From Ramlibacter aurantiacus (GTDB lineage Bacteria; Pseudomonadota; Gammaproteobacteria; Burkholderiales; Burkholderiaceae_C), in the NCBI RefSeq assembly GCF_016722895.1, contig NZ_JAEQNA010000001.1, forward strand, positions 620,001 through 684,000: a DNA stretch of 64,000 nt, in the 5' to 3' direction. Below the pieces are notes generated by a model. That model was given only the letters and a program-made list of their open reading frames with translations, did not search any database and had not been told where the DNA came from. How positions within the stretch are numbered: position 1 is the first letter of the stretch; every line of letters begins with the position of its first letter. The position numbers were made by a program, and so were the translations under genes. Shown here piece by piece: positions 24,898 through 34,050 of the stretch.

Positions 24898-27087
24898 ATG
24901 CACCGCATGACATCCACTGCCCCCGCACCTGGCCCCGCGTCGCAGGTCGACGGACTCTCGCGGCTGCTGCAGCCCCGCTCCATCGCCATCGTCGGCGCGT
25001 CCGCCGACGAGCGCACCATCAACGGACAGGTCCTGGCCAACCTGCAGCGGCGCGGCTTCAAGGGGGATCTCTACCCGGTCAACCCCAAGTACCAGGCGGT
25101 GGGCGGGCTCGAGTGCTTCGAAGCGATCGACCGGATACCGGGCACGCCGGACCTGGCCATCGTGCTCCTGGGTGCCGCGCACGCCGTGCAAGCGGTGGCG
25201 CAATGCGGCCGCCACCACATTCCGTTCGCCTGCGTGATCGGCGCCGGCTTCGCGGAGCTGGGTGGCGAAGGCGAGCGGCTGCAGGCCGAGCTGGTGGCCG
25301 TGGCGCGGCAACACGGCATCCGGCTGGTGGGGCCCAACTGCATCGGGCTCATGAACGTGCCCGATGACGTGTTCGCCGGCTTCGGCCCGATCTTTGGCAT
25401 GGCCGACTTGAAGGCGGGCACCCTGAGCCTGGCCACGCAGAGCGGCGGCTTCGGGTTCGGCGTCGTGAACATGGCCGACGAGATGGGCATCGGCTTCCGC
25501 TACGCCGTCAGTACGGGCAACGAGGCGGACCTGACCAGCCTGGACTTCTTCGATGCGTTCATCGACGACCCGGGCACGCGCGTGCTCGCCGGGTATTTCG
25601 AGGGCATCCGGGACGCGCACCGCCTGCCCGACGTCGCCCGGCGTGCGCTGGCCGCGCGCAAGCCCGTGATCGTCTGGAAGGTGGGCGACACGCCCGAAGG
25701 CGAACGGGCCGCGGCCTCGCACACCGGAAACCTCGGCGGCGCCGCGGCGCTGTATCGCGCCGCCTTCGACCAGTTCGGCTGGATTGCCATCGACGACGTG
25801 CACGAGTTGGTCGACTGCGCGCGGGCATTCGCGAGCGGCAAGCTGCCGGTCGACCCGAACGTCGGCATCGTCACCGTGTCGGGCGGGGCCGGCGTGTTGC
25901 TGGCGGACCGATGTGCCGTGCAGGGCCTTCGGGTGCCGGCGCTGGCGCAGGCCACGCGCGATCGGCTGGGTGCCGTGCTGCCCGCCTACGCGTCGACGCA
26001 GAACCCCGTGGACATCACCGCCACGGTCCTCAACGACCCCAGCCTGTTGCGCAAGGCGCTGGAGATCATCCTGGAGGACGGTGGCGTGGGAAGCCTCATC
26101 GTCGTCGCCTCGTCCGTCGAGGGGCCGATGGCCGAATCGATCGCGTCCGAACTGGTGGCCCTGGACGCCGTGACCCGCAAGCCGATCTACGTGTCCTGGA
26201 ATGCGCGCGAAACTCGCGTGGGCGGGGCCTACCGGATGCTGCACGCGGCGAACGTCCCCCTGTACCGCACCCCGTCGAGATGCTGCTACGCACTCGCCGC
26301 CGCCCATCGGTTCTCGCAGGCGCTGGTCCGGCATTCGCGCGACGCCGCCGCCGGCTCCGCGGGGCCGGTGGCCGCCGGTCGTGGGTCGCTGCCGCCGGTC
26401 GGCAACGAGTACGAAGCCAAGCAGTTCCTTGCGGCGCACGGTCTCGCCACCACCGCCGAAGCGCTTGCCCGTACCGAGCAGGAGGCGGTCGCGGCCGCCC
26501 GACGCATCGGCTACCCGGTGGCGCTGAAGATCCAGTCGCCCGACATCGCGCACAAGACCGAGGCCGGCGGCGTGCGCCTGCACCTGTCGGACGCCGCCGC
26601 AGTGGCCGCCGCTTTCCACGAGGTGCTCGACAGCGCGCGGGCGTACGCGCCCGCTGCCCGGCTGAGCGGGGTGCTCGTGCAGGAGATGGTGGACGGCGGG
26701 GTCGAGACCATCCTGGGGGTGGTGAACGACGAGCGCTTCGGCCCCGCCGTGATGTTCGGGCTTGGCGGCATTCATGCGGAGCTGCTGCAGGACGTGGTGT
26801 TCCGGTTCGCGCCGATCTCGATCGAGGCAGCCCGCGAGATGGTCGCATCCATCCGGGGCCACGCGGTGCTCACCGGCGCCCGGGGCTGCCCGGTCACCGA
26901 CGTCGAGGCGCTGGCCCGCGCCATCGTCTGCGTCTCAGGCCTCATCGAGTCGGTGGGCGACGACGTCGCTGAAATCGACATCAACCCGCTGGTCGTGCTC
27001 CCCCACGGGCGTGGGGTGCGCGTGGTCGACGCTCTGGTCGTGCCGAAGCGGCCCACGAGCGGTCCATCCGGTCCGGCCCCGGAGTGA
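24898..27087 (+). CDS. ADP-forming acyl-CoA synthetase (acetate-CoA ligase family)
   Basis: The 729-aa protein has the single-chain ACD layout. A CoA-binding Rossmann domain comes first (LLQPRSIAIVGASADERTIN), followed by a succinyl-CoA-ligase-like domain. That domain holds PVIVWKVGDTPEGERAAASHTGNLGG, where the His of SHTG matches the phosphorylated His of the family. The C-terminal ATP-grasp domain (NEYEAKQFLAAHG, GYPVALKIQSPDIAHKTEAGGV, EIDINPLVVLP) follows. It interconverts an acid, CoA and ATP with acyl-CoA, ADP and phosphate. ATGs at 24898 and 24907 are both possible. It gives the operon an ATP-dependent activation step besides its CoA-transferase. Confidence 0.88.
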   Translation: MHRMTSTAPAPGPASQVDGLSRLLQPRSIAIVGASADERTINGQVLANLQRRGFKGDLYPVNPKYQAVGGLECFEAIDRIPGTPDLAIVLLGAAHAVQAVAQCGRHHIPFACVIGAGFAELGGEGERLQAELVAVARQHGIRLVGPNCIGLMNVPDDVFAGFGPIFGMADLKAGTLSLATQSGGFGFGVVNMADEMGIGFRYAVSTGNEADLTSLDFFDAFIDDPGTRVLAGYFEGIRDAHRLPDVARRALAARKPVIVWKVGDTPEGERAAASHTGNLGGAAALYRAAFDQFGWIAIDDVHELVDCARAFASGKLPVDPNVGIVTVSGGAGVLLADRCAVQGLRVPALAQATRDRLGAVLPAYASTQNPVDITATVLNDPSLLRKALEIILEDGGVGSLIVVASSVEGPMAESIASELVALDAVTRKPIYVSWNARETRVGGAYRMLHAANVPLYRTPSRCCYALAAAHRFSQALVRHSRDAAAGSAGPVAAGRGSLPPVGNEYEAKQFLAAHGLATTAEALARTEQEAVAAARRIGYPVALKIQSPDIAHKTEAGGVRLHLSDAAAVAAAFHEVLDSARAYAPAARLSGVLVQEMVDGGVETILGVVNDERFGPAVMFGLGGIHAELLQDVVFRFAPISIEAAREMVASIRGHAVLTGARGCPVTDVEALARAIVCVSGLIESVGDDVAEIDINPLVVLPHGRGVRVVDALVVPKRPTSGPSGPAPE

Positions 27088-27089
27088 GC

Positions 27090-27947
27090 ATGCGAGTCCG
27101 CCTCCTCGCCAGCGCTCTGGGCGCGGAAATTCAGGGGATCGATCTGTCGCAGCCCCTGCCCGCCTCGACCGTGGAGGAGCTCCAGTCGGCCTGGAGCCAG
27201 CACCTCGTGCTGCTGTTCCGCGGACAGCGGCTCTCGCCCGAGCAGTTGATCCGCTTCAGCGCCTGCTTCGGTCCGCTGGAGCGGCACGACAACTACCTGG
27301 GCGAGTTGCGCTACGCCGAGTACCCCGAACTGCTGCGCGTGAAGACCACGGTGGTGGCCGGACGGCGCGTGACGTTCGGACAGCAATGGCACTCGGACCT
27401 GTCGTACACGTTGCGCCCGGCCCTGGGCTCCGTGCTGCACTGCCTGGCCATCCCCGATGTCGGTGGCGACACCTTGTTCGCGAACATGATTGCCGCCTAC
27501 GACGCGCTGTCGCCCACCATGCAGCGGATCGTCGAGGACCTGGAGTGCGTGCACGACTACAGCTTCGGCAAGGCGCACCGCGACGGCTCGCCCGAGCACC
27601 TGGCGGCGGCGCGCCAGCGCAACCCGCCGGTGATCCAGAAGGTCGTCCGTGCGCATCCCGGGACCGGGCGCAAGGCGATTTTCGTCAACGAATGGGCCAG
27701 CTCACGCATCGTCGGCATGACGAACGAGGAAGGGCGCGGGCTGATCGACTTCCTCTGCCGCCACTCCACGCGCGAGGAGTTCACCTTCCGGCAGACCTGG
27801 CGCGTGGGCGACGTGCTGATGTGGGACAACCGGGCGACCGTCCACATGGCACTGGCCGACTACCCGGATGACGCCATCCGCGAAATGATGCGCACGTCCA
27901 TCAGCGGCGAGCCCTTCGGCCGCCCCCTCGTGGCCGCAGCGGCCTGA
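27090..27947 (+). CDS. TauD/TfdA family Fe(II)/2-oxoglutarate dioxygenase (first copy)
   Basis: The 285-aa protein has a double-stranded beta-helix dioxygenase fold. The 2-His-1-Asp iron triad is QQWHSDLSY (His101, Asp103) with the distal His in WDNRATVHMAL near residue 252. A following Arg (near MMRTSI) would bind 2-oxoglutarate. Family members hydroxylate taurine, 2,4-D, sulfates or small acids. ATG 27090 has GGAG five bases upstream; GTG 27084 overlaps the previous stop and is the alternative. The next gene is a diverged relative. The substrate is unknown. Confidence 0.9.
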   Translation: MRVRLLASALGAEIQGIDLSQPLPASTVEELQSAWSQHLVLLFRGQRLSPEQLIRFSACFGPLERHDNYLGELRYAEYPELLRVKTTVVAGRRVTFGQQWHSDLSYTLRPALGSVLHCLAIPDVGGDTLFANMIAAYDALSPTMQRIVEDLECVHDYSFGKAHRDGSPEHLAAARQRNPPVIQKVVRAHPGTGRKAIFVNEWASSRIVGMTNEEGRGLIDFLCRHSTREEFTFRQTWRVGDVLMWDNRATVHMALADYPDDAIREMMRTSISGEPFGRPLVAAAA

Positions 27948-27968
27948 ACCGTTTCAGCAGGGACTTCC

Positions 27969-28844
27969 ATGAGCCGCACACCCTCCACCGAACTCCAGAT
28001 TCGCCCGCTGTCCGCGGGCCTGGGCGCCGAGATCGACGGCGTCGACCTCGCCGGGGAAGTGGACGACGCCACGTTCGCCCGCATCCAGCAGGCCTGGCGC
28101 GACCATCTCGTCCTGCTGTTCCGCGGCCAGCACCTGACCCACGAGCAGCACATCCGGTTCAGCGCGCGATTCGGCGAACTCGACGACCATGCCGCCATCC
28201 CCAACTTCCGCCTGCCCGACCATCCCGAGATCCTGCCGGTGACCAACCAGGAGATCAGCGGGCGCAAGCAGCCGGTGGGCCGGCAATGGCACTCGGATCT
28301 GTCGACCACGCTGCGCCCGGCGCGGGCCTCCCTGCTGCGCTGCGAGGTGATCCCGCCGGTGGGGGGCGACACGATGTTCACCAACATGTACATGGCCTGG
28401 GACACCCTGTCGGACACGATGAAAGGGATCATCGAGCCGCTGCACGCCGTGCATGACATGGGGGCGGCCCGGCACAACCGCCAGCGCGACCCCGCCGAGC
28501 TGGCGGCCGCCCGCAAACGCAACCCGCCCATTGCCCACCCCATGGTGCGCGTGCATCCGGAGACCGGCCGCAAGGCGCTGTATGTGAGCGAGATGACGAC
28601 CACGGGCATCGTCGGCCTGACCGAGGACGAAGCCAGGCCCCTGCTCGAATTCCTGTACCGGCACTGCGTACAACCCGAGTTCACGTACCGCCACCGATGG
28701 GAGGTGGGCGACCTCATCGCCTGGGACAACCGCTGCACCATGCACCTGGCGCTGTCCGACTACGACATCGAGGTCCCGCGCAAGCTCTATCGCACCACCC
28801 TGCTGGGAGAACCCTCCGGGCGCCTGGTGGAGGAGCCGGCTTGA
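27969..28844 (+). CDS. TauD/TfdA family Fe(II)/2-oxoglutarate dioxygenase (second copy)
   Basis: The 291-aa protein is a paralogue of the preceding one; HLVLLFRGQ, RQWHSDLS and GEPSGR-like ends are shared. The iron triad is His108, Asp110 (RQWHSD) and the His of WDNRCTMHLALSDYD. Between residues 75 and 100 and in the lid (MGAARHNRQRDPAELAAARKRNPPIAHP) it differs from its neighbour, so the two may act on different substrates or successive positions. It starts 21 bases after the first copy. Its stop overlaps the TTG of the CoA-transferase (TTGA). Confidence 0.9.
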   Translation: MSRTPSTELQIRPLSAGLGAEIDGVDLAGEVDDATFARIQQAWRDHLVLLFRGQHLTHEQHIRFSARFGELDDHAAIPNFRLPDHPEILPVTNQEISGRKQPVGRQWHSDLSTTLRPARASLLRCEVIPPVGGDTMFTNMYMAWDTLSDTMKGIIEPLHAVHDMGAARHNRQRDPAELAAARKRNPPIAHPMVRVHPETGRKALYVSEMTTTGIVGLTEDEARPLLEFLYRHCVQPEFTYRHRWEVGDLIAWDNRCTMHLALSDYDIEVPRKLYRTTLLGEPSGRLVEEPA

Positions 28845-30088
28845 ACGCCACGGCGACGCCGCCCACCGACCGGGCGCCGCTGGCAGGTGTCCGCGTGATC
28901 GACGCGGGCATCGCCCTGGCGGCGCCCCTGGCCGGCCATTTCCTGGGCCACTTCGGCGCCGACGTGATCAAGGTGGAGCCACCGGAAGGCGACTACGCAC
29001 GGCACGCCGGCGGGGCGGCCCGCCATCCCGGCATGAACCCGTTCACCCTGCACACCAACCGGGAAAAGCGCAGCCTCGCGCTGGACCTGAAAACGGCGCA
29101 AGGCCAGGACGTGCTGGCGCGGCTGGTGCGCAACGCGGACGTGTTCCTGCACAACTTCCGCCCCGATGCAGCGGCCAGGCTGGGCGTGGCCTGGGAGGCC
29201 ATCGCCGAGATCAATCCGAAGATCATCCACGTGCACGTGGTCGGGTTCGGCACGCGCGGCCGCTACGCGGGCCTTCCGGCTTACGACGACATCATCCAGT
29301 CCGCCGTGGCACTGCCGCAGCTGATGGCGCGGCTCGACGGCGGCGAGCCGCTGCTGGTGCCGATGGCCTGGGTCGACCGGCTGGTCTCCATCACCGCCTA
29401 CGGCCACATCGCCACCGCGCTGTACGGCCGCGCGCAGGACGGACTGGGCCGGCGCATCGAAGTGCCCATGTTCGAAGTCGCGGCCCACCTGGTGTTATCG
29501 GACCACCTGTACCTGCGCACCTTCAGGCCAGCGCTCGGCCCGGCGGGCCACTTCCGTTTGCTGGACCCGAACCGCAAGCCCCACCGCACCGCCGACGGGT
29601 ACCTGTGCGCGATGCCCACGCACGACCGGCACTGGGCCGCGATCTTCTCGCTGGCCGGCCGGCCGGAGCTGCTGCACGACCCGCGCTACTGCAACATGCG
29701 CCAGCGCATGGCGCACATCGAGGAACTGACTTCCCTGCTGGCGCGGCTGCTGGCCACGCGCACCACCGCCGAGTGGGTCGAGGCCCTGCGCGCCGCCGAC
29801 GTGCCCGTGATGCCCGCGGTCGGCATCGACGAGCTGGTCGACGACCCGCACCTGGCGGACGTCGGCTTCCTCGAGCCGGCGCGGCACCCGACGGAAGGCG
29901 ACATCTTCAACCTGCGCCTGCCGGGCGACTGGTCCGACTGGCAGCCGGGCGAGAGCCGTCCGGCACCCCGCTGCGGCGAGCACAGCCGCGAGGTGCTCGC
30001 CGAGGCCGGCTACTCCATGGCGGACATCGAGGAGCTCATCGAGGCGGGCATCAGCCTGGCGCCGCACGAGGAGGTGAAGGCCCGATGA
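28841..30088 (+). CDS. Class III CoA-transferase (CaiB/BaiF family)
   Basis: The 415-aa protein moves CoA between acids. It shows LAGVRVIDAGIALAAPLAGHFLGHFGADVIKVEPPEGD at the N-terminus and NREKRSLALDLKTAQGQ. LPAYDDIIQSAVAL holds the catalytic Asp expected in YD, and DGYLCAMPTHDRHWAAIF follows. The start is TTG at 28841: GGAGGAG stands five bases before it, and TTG overlaps the stop of the dioxygenase gene. It offers a second, energy-neutral way to form the CoA thioester alongside the ADP-forming synthetase. Confidence 0.92.
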   Translation: MNATATPPTDRAPLAGVRVIDAGIALAAPLAGHFLGHFGADVIKVEPPEGDYARHAGGAARHPGMNPFTLHTNREKRSLALDLKTAQGQDVLARLVRNADVFLHNFRPDAAARLGVAWEAIAEINPKIIHVHVVGFGTRGRYAGLPAYDDIIQSAVALPQLMARLDGGEPLLVPMAWVDRLVSITAYGHIATALYGRAQDGLGRRIEVPMFEVAAHLVLSDHLYLRTFRPALGPAGHFRLLDPNRKPHRTADGYLCAMPTHDRHWAAIFSLAGRPELLHDPRYCNMRQRMAHIEELTSLLARLLATRTTAEWVEALRAADVPVMPAVGIDELVDDPHLADVGFLEPARHPTEGDIFNLRLPGDWSDWQPGESRPAPRCGEHSREVLAEAGYSMADIEELIEAGISLAPHEEVKAR

Positions 30089-31500
30089 CACACGCCGCCC
30101 ACCTCCCCGTCGCCGCCGCCCTCGTGCGCGAACTCGTGGCCGCGGAATCGCGCGAGCCCTCCGCGTCGGCCTATGGCAAGGCCGCGGTCTGCCTGCTGGA
30201 CTTCATGTCCTGCGCCTTCGCGGGCCGCCAGCTGCCCTATGCCCGGCAGGCCATGGATGCGGCAAGCCCCTGGACGGTGCCCCACGGCGCACCGGTCATC
30301 GCCACGACCCTGCGCCTGGCGCCTGCCGAGGCCGCATTCGTCAACAGCGTCATGGCGGCCTCGGCATCGCGCACCGACATGCACCCGGCGAGCACGTCCC
30401 ATCCGGCGGCGGTGGTCTTCCCCGTCGCGCTGGCCTGCGCCGCCATCGCGCCGACAAGCGGCCGGGACTTCCTGCGCGCCGCCATCGTCGGGTACGAAGC
30501 CATGGGGCGGCTCGGGCGCATCGTGGTGGACGAGCGCTTCAAGCGCACCTTCCGCTCGACGTCGGTGATCGGCACGATCGGCGGCGCGCTCACGGCGGCG
30601 CGCTTGCTCGGCCTCGACGAGCCGCAATCCGTCCATGCCCTGGCCATTGCCGCCAATGCGGCCGCGGGCCTGCAGGAGTGGGCGGTCAGCGGCGAACTCG
30701 ACCTCTTCTACCAGCCGGCCAACGCGGCGCGCGCCGTGCTCGGCGCCGCCTTGCTGGCCCGTGCCGGCGCCACGGCTTCGCCGACCATCATCGAAGGGGC
30801 GAGCGGCTTCCTGAACGCCTACGGCGGACTCGACCGTGCGGCCGAACTCCTGCAGCGGCGCGACGAGTGGGAGATCGAGCAGGTCGAATACAAGCCGGTC
30901 GCGGCCTGCGTGTTCGTGCAGGCGGCAGCGGCGGCCGCGCACCGGCTGGTGCGCGAGCAAGGCGCGGTGGGCCGCGAGGTGGAGCGCGTCCGCCTGCGCA
31001 CCTTCGCGCCGGCGCTCGCCTACCCCGGCTGCGACAACCCCGGCCCGATCGACGAGCTGCAGCCGGCGCGAATGAGCATCCAGTACACCGTCGCGTCCAT
31101 CCTCGCCCGCGCCGACCTGTCGGACCAGAACTTCGTCGAGATCGACGACCCGCTGACACGCCGGCTGACGCCACGTATCGAACTCGCTGCCGACCCCGCC
31201 TTCACCAGCGCCTTCCCTGCCCGGCAGGGCGCCGAAGTCGAGGTCGAACTCGCCGAGGGCCGCATCCTGCGCTCGCGCGTCGACGCGGTGCCGCCCTACA
31301 CCGACGACCTTGTCCTCACGCGCTTCCGCCGCGTCGCGGCCGCCCTGTACCCGCCCGAGCGCACCGCCGCCATCGAGCAGGCCTGCCTCGGGTGCGCGCA
31401 GCTGGCCGACGTCGAACCGCTGCAATGTGCCGACCCGCAGCCGCGTGCCGCCAGAGCCCCTGACAGCCGATCCACCCCCCCGAAGGAGATAGAGAGATGA
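30085..31500 (+). CDS. MmgE/PrpD family protein
   Basis: The 471-aa protein belongs to the family of 2-methylcitrate dehydratase PrpD and cis-aconitate decarboxylase. Family traits are the helical N-domain (LLDFMSCAFAGR), MHPASTSHPAAVVFPVALA (in place of the usual D-D-x-H region), RSTSVIGTIGGALTAARLLGL and EYKPVAACVFVQAAAAAAHRL. Members hydrate, dehydrate or decarboxylate tricarboxylic-acid-like compounds. The ATG overlaps the CoA-transferase stop. The C-terminus reaches the ribosome-binding site of the next gene, so its stop overlaps the TctC ATG. Confidence 0.9.
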   Translation: MTHAAHLPVAAALVRELVAAESREPSASAYGKAAVCLLDFMSCAFAGRQLPYARQAMDAASPWTVPHGAPVIATTLRLAPAEAAFVNSVMAASASRTDMHPASTSHPAAVVFPVALACAAIAPTSGRDFLRAAIVGYEAMGRLGRIVVDERFKRTFRSTSVIGTIGGALTAARLLGLDEPQSVHALAIAANAAAGLQEWAVSGELDLFYQPANAARAVLGAALLARAGATASPTIIEGASGFLNAYGGLDRAAELLQRRDEWEIEQVEYKPVAACVFVQAAAAAAHRLVREQGAVGREVERVRLRTFAPALAYPGCDNPGPIDELQPARMSIQYTVASILARADLSDQNFVEIDDPLTRRLTPRIELAADPAFTSAFPARQGAEVEVELAEGRILRSRVDAVPPYTDDLVLTRFRRVAAALYPPERTAAIEQACLGCAQLADVEPLQCADPQPRAARAPDSRSTPPKEIER

Positions 31501-32456
31501 CGAAGCGCAAGATTCTTTCCGCCGTCCTGCTGGCATTCGCGGCCACCACCGCGCAGGCGCAGTCCTTCCCCTCCAAGCCCTTGAAGGTGTACATGCCGGG
31601 CGCACCGGGCGGCTCGTTCGACACGATGACCCGTGTCGTCATGAACCGCGTGTCGGAACTCGTCAGGCAGCCCGTGGTGGTGGAGAACTACCCGGGTGCC
31701 GGCGGCATGGTGGCGGTGGAGCGCTGCCTCGCGGGCGCGGCGGACGGCTACCACCTGTGCGTCACCTACACCGGCAACCTGGCCATCGCCCCGTACATCT
31801 TCCCGAAGATGGCCTACGACCCGGTCAAGGACCTCAAGCCCGTCGCACTGCTCGGATCGGTTCCCTTCGTGCTCGCCGTGCCGGCCAGCTCACCCTACAA
31901 GTCGGTCAAGGAACTCCTGGACGACGCCCGCGCCAAGCCCGGCAAGATCAGCTACGCCTCCGGCGGCAACGGCACCGGCGGACACGTGGGCGGCGAGTTG
32001 ATCAAGTCGTCCACCCAGGTGCAGATGACCCACATCCCGTACCAGGGCGCGGCGCCGGCCTCGGCGGCCCTGCTCGGCGCCCATGTCGACTGGTCCTTCG
32101 AGGCCTTGCCGACCTCGCTGCAGAACGTGAAGGCCGGCAAGCTGCGGGCGCTGGCCGTGAGCACGCCCAAGCGCCAGCCGGACCTGCCGGATGTCCCGAC
32201 CATGGCCGAGCAGGGCTTTCCCGACTTCGACCTCACGAGCTGGCTCGCGATTTCGGTGCCTGCCGGCACGCCGGACGCGGCGATCACGCAGCTGAACGCG
32301 GCGCTGAACAAGGCGCTGGAGATGCCCGAGGTCAAGGAGAACTACGCCAAGCGCGGCGCGCAGACCCTGGGCGGCTCGGCCGAGCAGTTCGGGAGCTTCC
32401 TGCAATCCGAGCTGGTGCTTTACAAGAAGGTGATGGGCAAGGCGAAGGCCGACTGA
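31497..32456 (+). CDS. Bug/TctC family periplasmic solute-binding receptor
   Basis: The 319-aa protein has a signal peptide (KILSAVLLAFAATTAQAQS, cleavage near residue 21). The Bug fold follows, with YMPGAPGGSFDTMTRVV, VVENYPGAGGMVA, PKMAYDPVKDLKPVALLG and PGKISYASGGNGTGGH. Such receptors feed tripartite tricarboxylate (TctAB) transporters or act as lone sensors. No tctA or tctB lies in the window. An AAGGAG stands eight bases before the ATG. It sits inside the catabolic operon, so its ligand is probably the pathway substrate. Confidence 0.92.
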   Translation: MTKRKILSAVLLAFAATTAQAQSFPSKPLKVYMPGAPGGSFDTMTRVVMNRVSELVRQPVVVENYPGAGGMVAVERCLAGAADGYHLCVTYTGNLAIAPYIFPKMAYDPVKDLKPVALLGSVPFVLAVPASSPYKSVKELLDDARAKPGKISYASGGNGTGGHVGGELIKSSTQVQMTHIPYQGAAPASAALLGAHVDWSFEALPTSLQNVKAGKLRALAVSTPKRQPDLPDVPTMAEQGFPDFDLTSWLAISVPAGTPDAAITQLNAALNKALEMPEVKENYAKRGAQTLGGSAEQFGSFLQSELVLYKKVMGKAKAD

Positions 32457-33277
32457 TGGCTGGCCTTTCATCCGACGGGGTGGGTGCGCGCAACCGGCGC
32501 CCCAGCCTGCGCGACAGGCTGGGCGGAAATCGGCCGCTGGTGGGCATGCAGTGCTTTTCGGCGAGCCCGGTGCTCGTCGAATGCATGGGCGAGGCCGGCT
32601 TCGATTTCACGGTGCTCGACATGGAGCACTGCCCGACCCAACTGGAGACGGTCGCGCACCTGATGCGCGCGGCCGATGCGCAGGGCATGGCCTGCCTGGT
32701 GCGCGTACCCGACCTCGATGCGCCGCTGATCGGCCGCACGCTGGATCTCGGCGCCCAGGGCATCGTGCTGCCGCATGCCACGGTCGAACGCGCACGGGCC
32801 GCCGTGCGGGCCGCGCGCTATGCACCGCAGGGCGAGCGCGGCGCATGCCCCGTCGTGCGCAGTGCCGGGTGGCTGCCGGCCGATTGGGACGCGCATGCGG
32901 CCCGCTCGGCCCGCGAAACCCTGGTGGTCCCCCTGGTGGAAGACGAGGCCGGCGTGGCGCAGATCGACGACATCTTCGCGCTCGACGGAATCGACATCGT
33001 CTTCCTCGGGCCCTTCGACCTGGCGATCGCCATGGGCCTGGGCGCCGCGGATTTCAGGCATCCGCGGCTGGCCGACGTCCTCGACACGGTGGTGTCCGCC
33101 GCGAGGCGCCATGGCAAGCACGTGATGTCGACGGTCGGCGCGACCATCGACGAAGCTTATGCCGAGTCGCTGCGCGAGCGAGGCGTGCGCCTGCTCAGTT
33201 TCAGCGCCGATGTCGCCGTATTCATGGCCGCTTGCCGCCGGATCGCCCGGCTCGGCCAGTCCCAGGAGAGCTCATGA
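32456..33277 (+). CDS. HpcH/HpaI family aldolase/citrate lyase
   Basis: The 273-aa TIM barrel is of the class II pyruvate-aldolase/malyl-CoA lyase-like superfamily. Seen are VLDMEHCPTQ (the general-base His region), CLVRVPDLD (substrate Arg), VVPLVEDEAGVAQIDDI (metal Glu) and VFLGPFDLAIAMGLG (metal Asp). These match the HpaI layout. It should split a 4-hydroxy-2-oxo acid, or a related compound, to pyruvate or another oxoacid plus an aldehyde or acyl compound. The ATG overlaps the receptor stop (TGATG). The downstream citryl-CoA-lyase-like gene overlaps its stop. Confidence 0.9.
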   Translation: MAGLSSDGVGARNRRPSLRDRLGGNRPLVGMQCFSASPVLVECMGEAGFDFTVLDMEHCPTQLETVAHLMRAADAQGMACLVRVPDLDAPLIGRTLDLGAQGIVLPHATVERARAAVRAARYAPQGERGACPVVRSAGWLPADWDAHAARSARETLVVPLVEDEAGVAQIDDIFALDGIDIVFLGPFDLAIAMGLGAADFRHPRLADVLDTVVSAARRHGKHVMSTVGATIDEAYAESLRERGVRLLSFSADVAVFMAACRRIARLGQSQESS

Positions 33278-34050
33278 CCCCGACTGCCCGCAAGCCCTGG
33301 CAAAGCGCCATCGCCGAATTCACGCCCGACGGCATCAACGTGCGCGGATACGACGTGCTGAACGATCTGGTGGGCCGCATCGACTTCGGGGAGATGGTCT
33401 ACCTGCTGCTCACGGGCGAACTGCCCAAGGGGCAGGAAGGCCGGATGATCAACGCCGTGTTCGTCGCGGTCGCCGACCACGGCATCTCGCCCTCGTCCAC
33501 CGTCACCCGCTTCGTCCAAGCGGCCGGCGTGCCGATCCAGTGCTCGGTCGCGGCCGGCGTGATGATGTTCGGCGACATCCACGGCGGCGCCGGCCAGGAA
33601 CTGGCGCGAAACGTCCAGGCGCTGGTGGCTGAAGCGAAGTCGTCCGCGCGTTCCTTCGACGAGGTGGCACAGGATTTCGTGGCCGCCCACAAGCGGATCG
33701 ACGGCTTCGGCCATCCGCAGCATCCCGAGGGCGATCCGCGCACCAGGATCCTGTTCGAGCTTGCCGACGCGTATGGCGTCGCCGGCGACCACATCGCGAT
33801 GACGCGCGCGCTGGAGCAGGCGCTGGCCCGGCGGGCGCGGCGGCCGATACCGGCCAACATCGATTCGGCCATCGGCGCGATCGCGCTCGACCTGGGGCTG
33901 GACTGGCGGCTGGCGCGCGCCCTGCTCGTCATCCCGCGCACGGCCGGCCTGTTCGCGCATGCGCACGAAGAGATGACCCGCGAGCCCGGTTGGCGGCAGG
34001 TGCCCATGGACCAGATCGGCTACGACGGCCCACCGCCGCGCCAGCCATGA
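33274..34050 (+). CDS. Short citrate synthase-fold protein (citryl-CoA lyase-like)
   Basis: At 258 aa it is far shorter than citrate synthase (about 430 aa) and matches the short citryl-CoA lyase type. The catalytic triad of the fold can be placed: the His of DIHGGAGQE, the His of GFGHPQHPEGDPR and the Asp of PANIDSAIGAIALDLGL. It should make or break a C-C bond next to a CoA thioester, most likely cleaving a citryl-CoA-like intermediate to acetyl- or acyl-CoA and an oxoacid (inference). The stop overlaps the start of the hydantoinase-like gene. Confidence 0.87.
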   Translation: MTPTARKPWQSAIAEFTPDGINVRGYDVLNDLVGRIDFGEMVYLLLTGELPKGQEGRMINAVFVAVADHGISPSSTVTRFVQAAGVPIQCSVAAGVMMFGDIHGGAGQELARNVQALVAEAKSSARSFDEVAQDFVAAHKRIDGFGHPQHPEGDPRTRILFELADAYGVAGDHIAMTRALEQALARRARRPIPANIDSAIGAIALDLGLDWRLARALLVIPRTAGLFAHAHEEMTREPGWRQVPMDQIGYDGPPPRQP

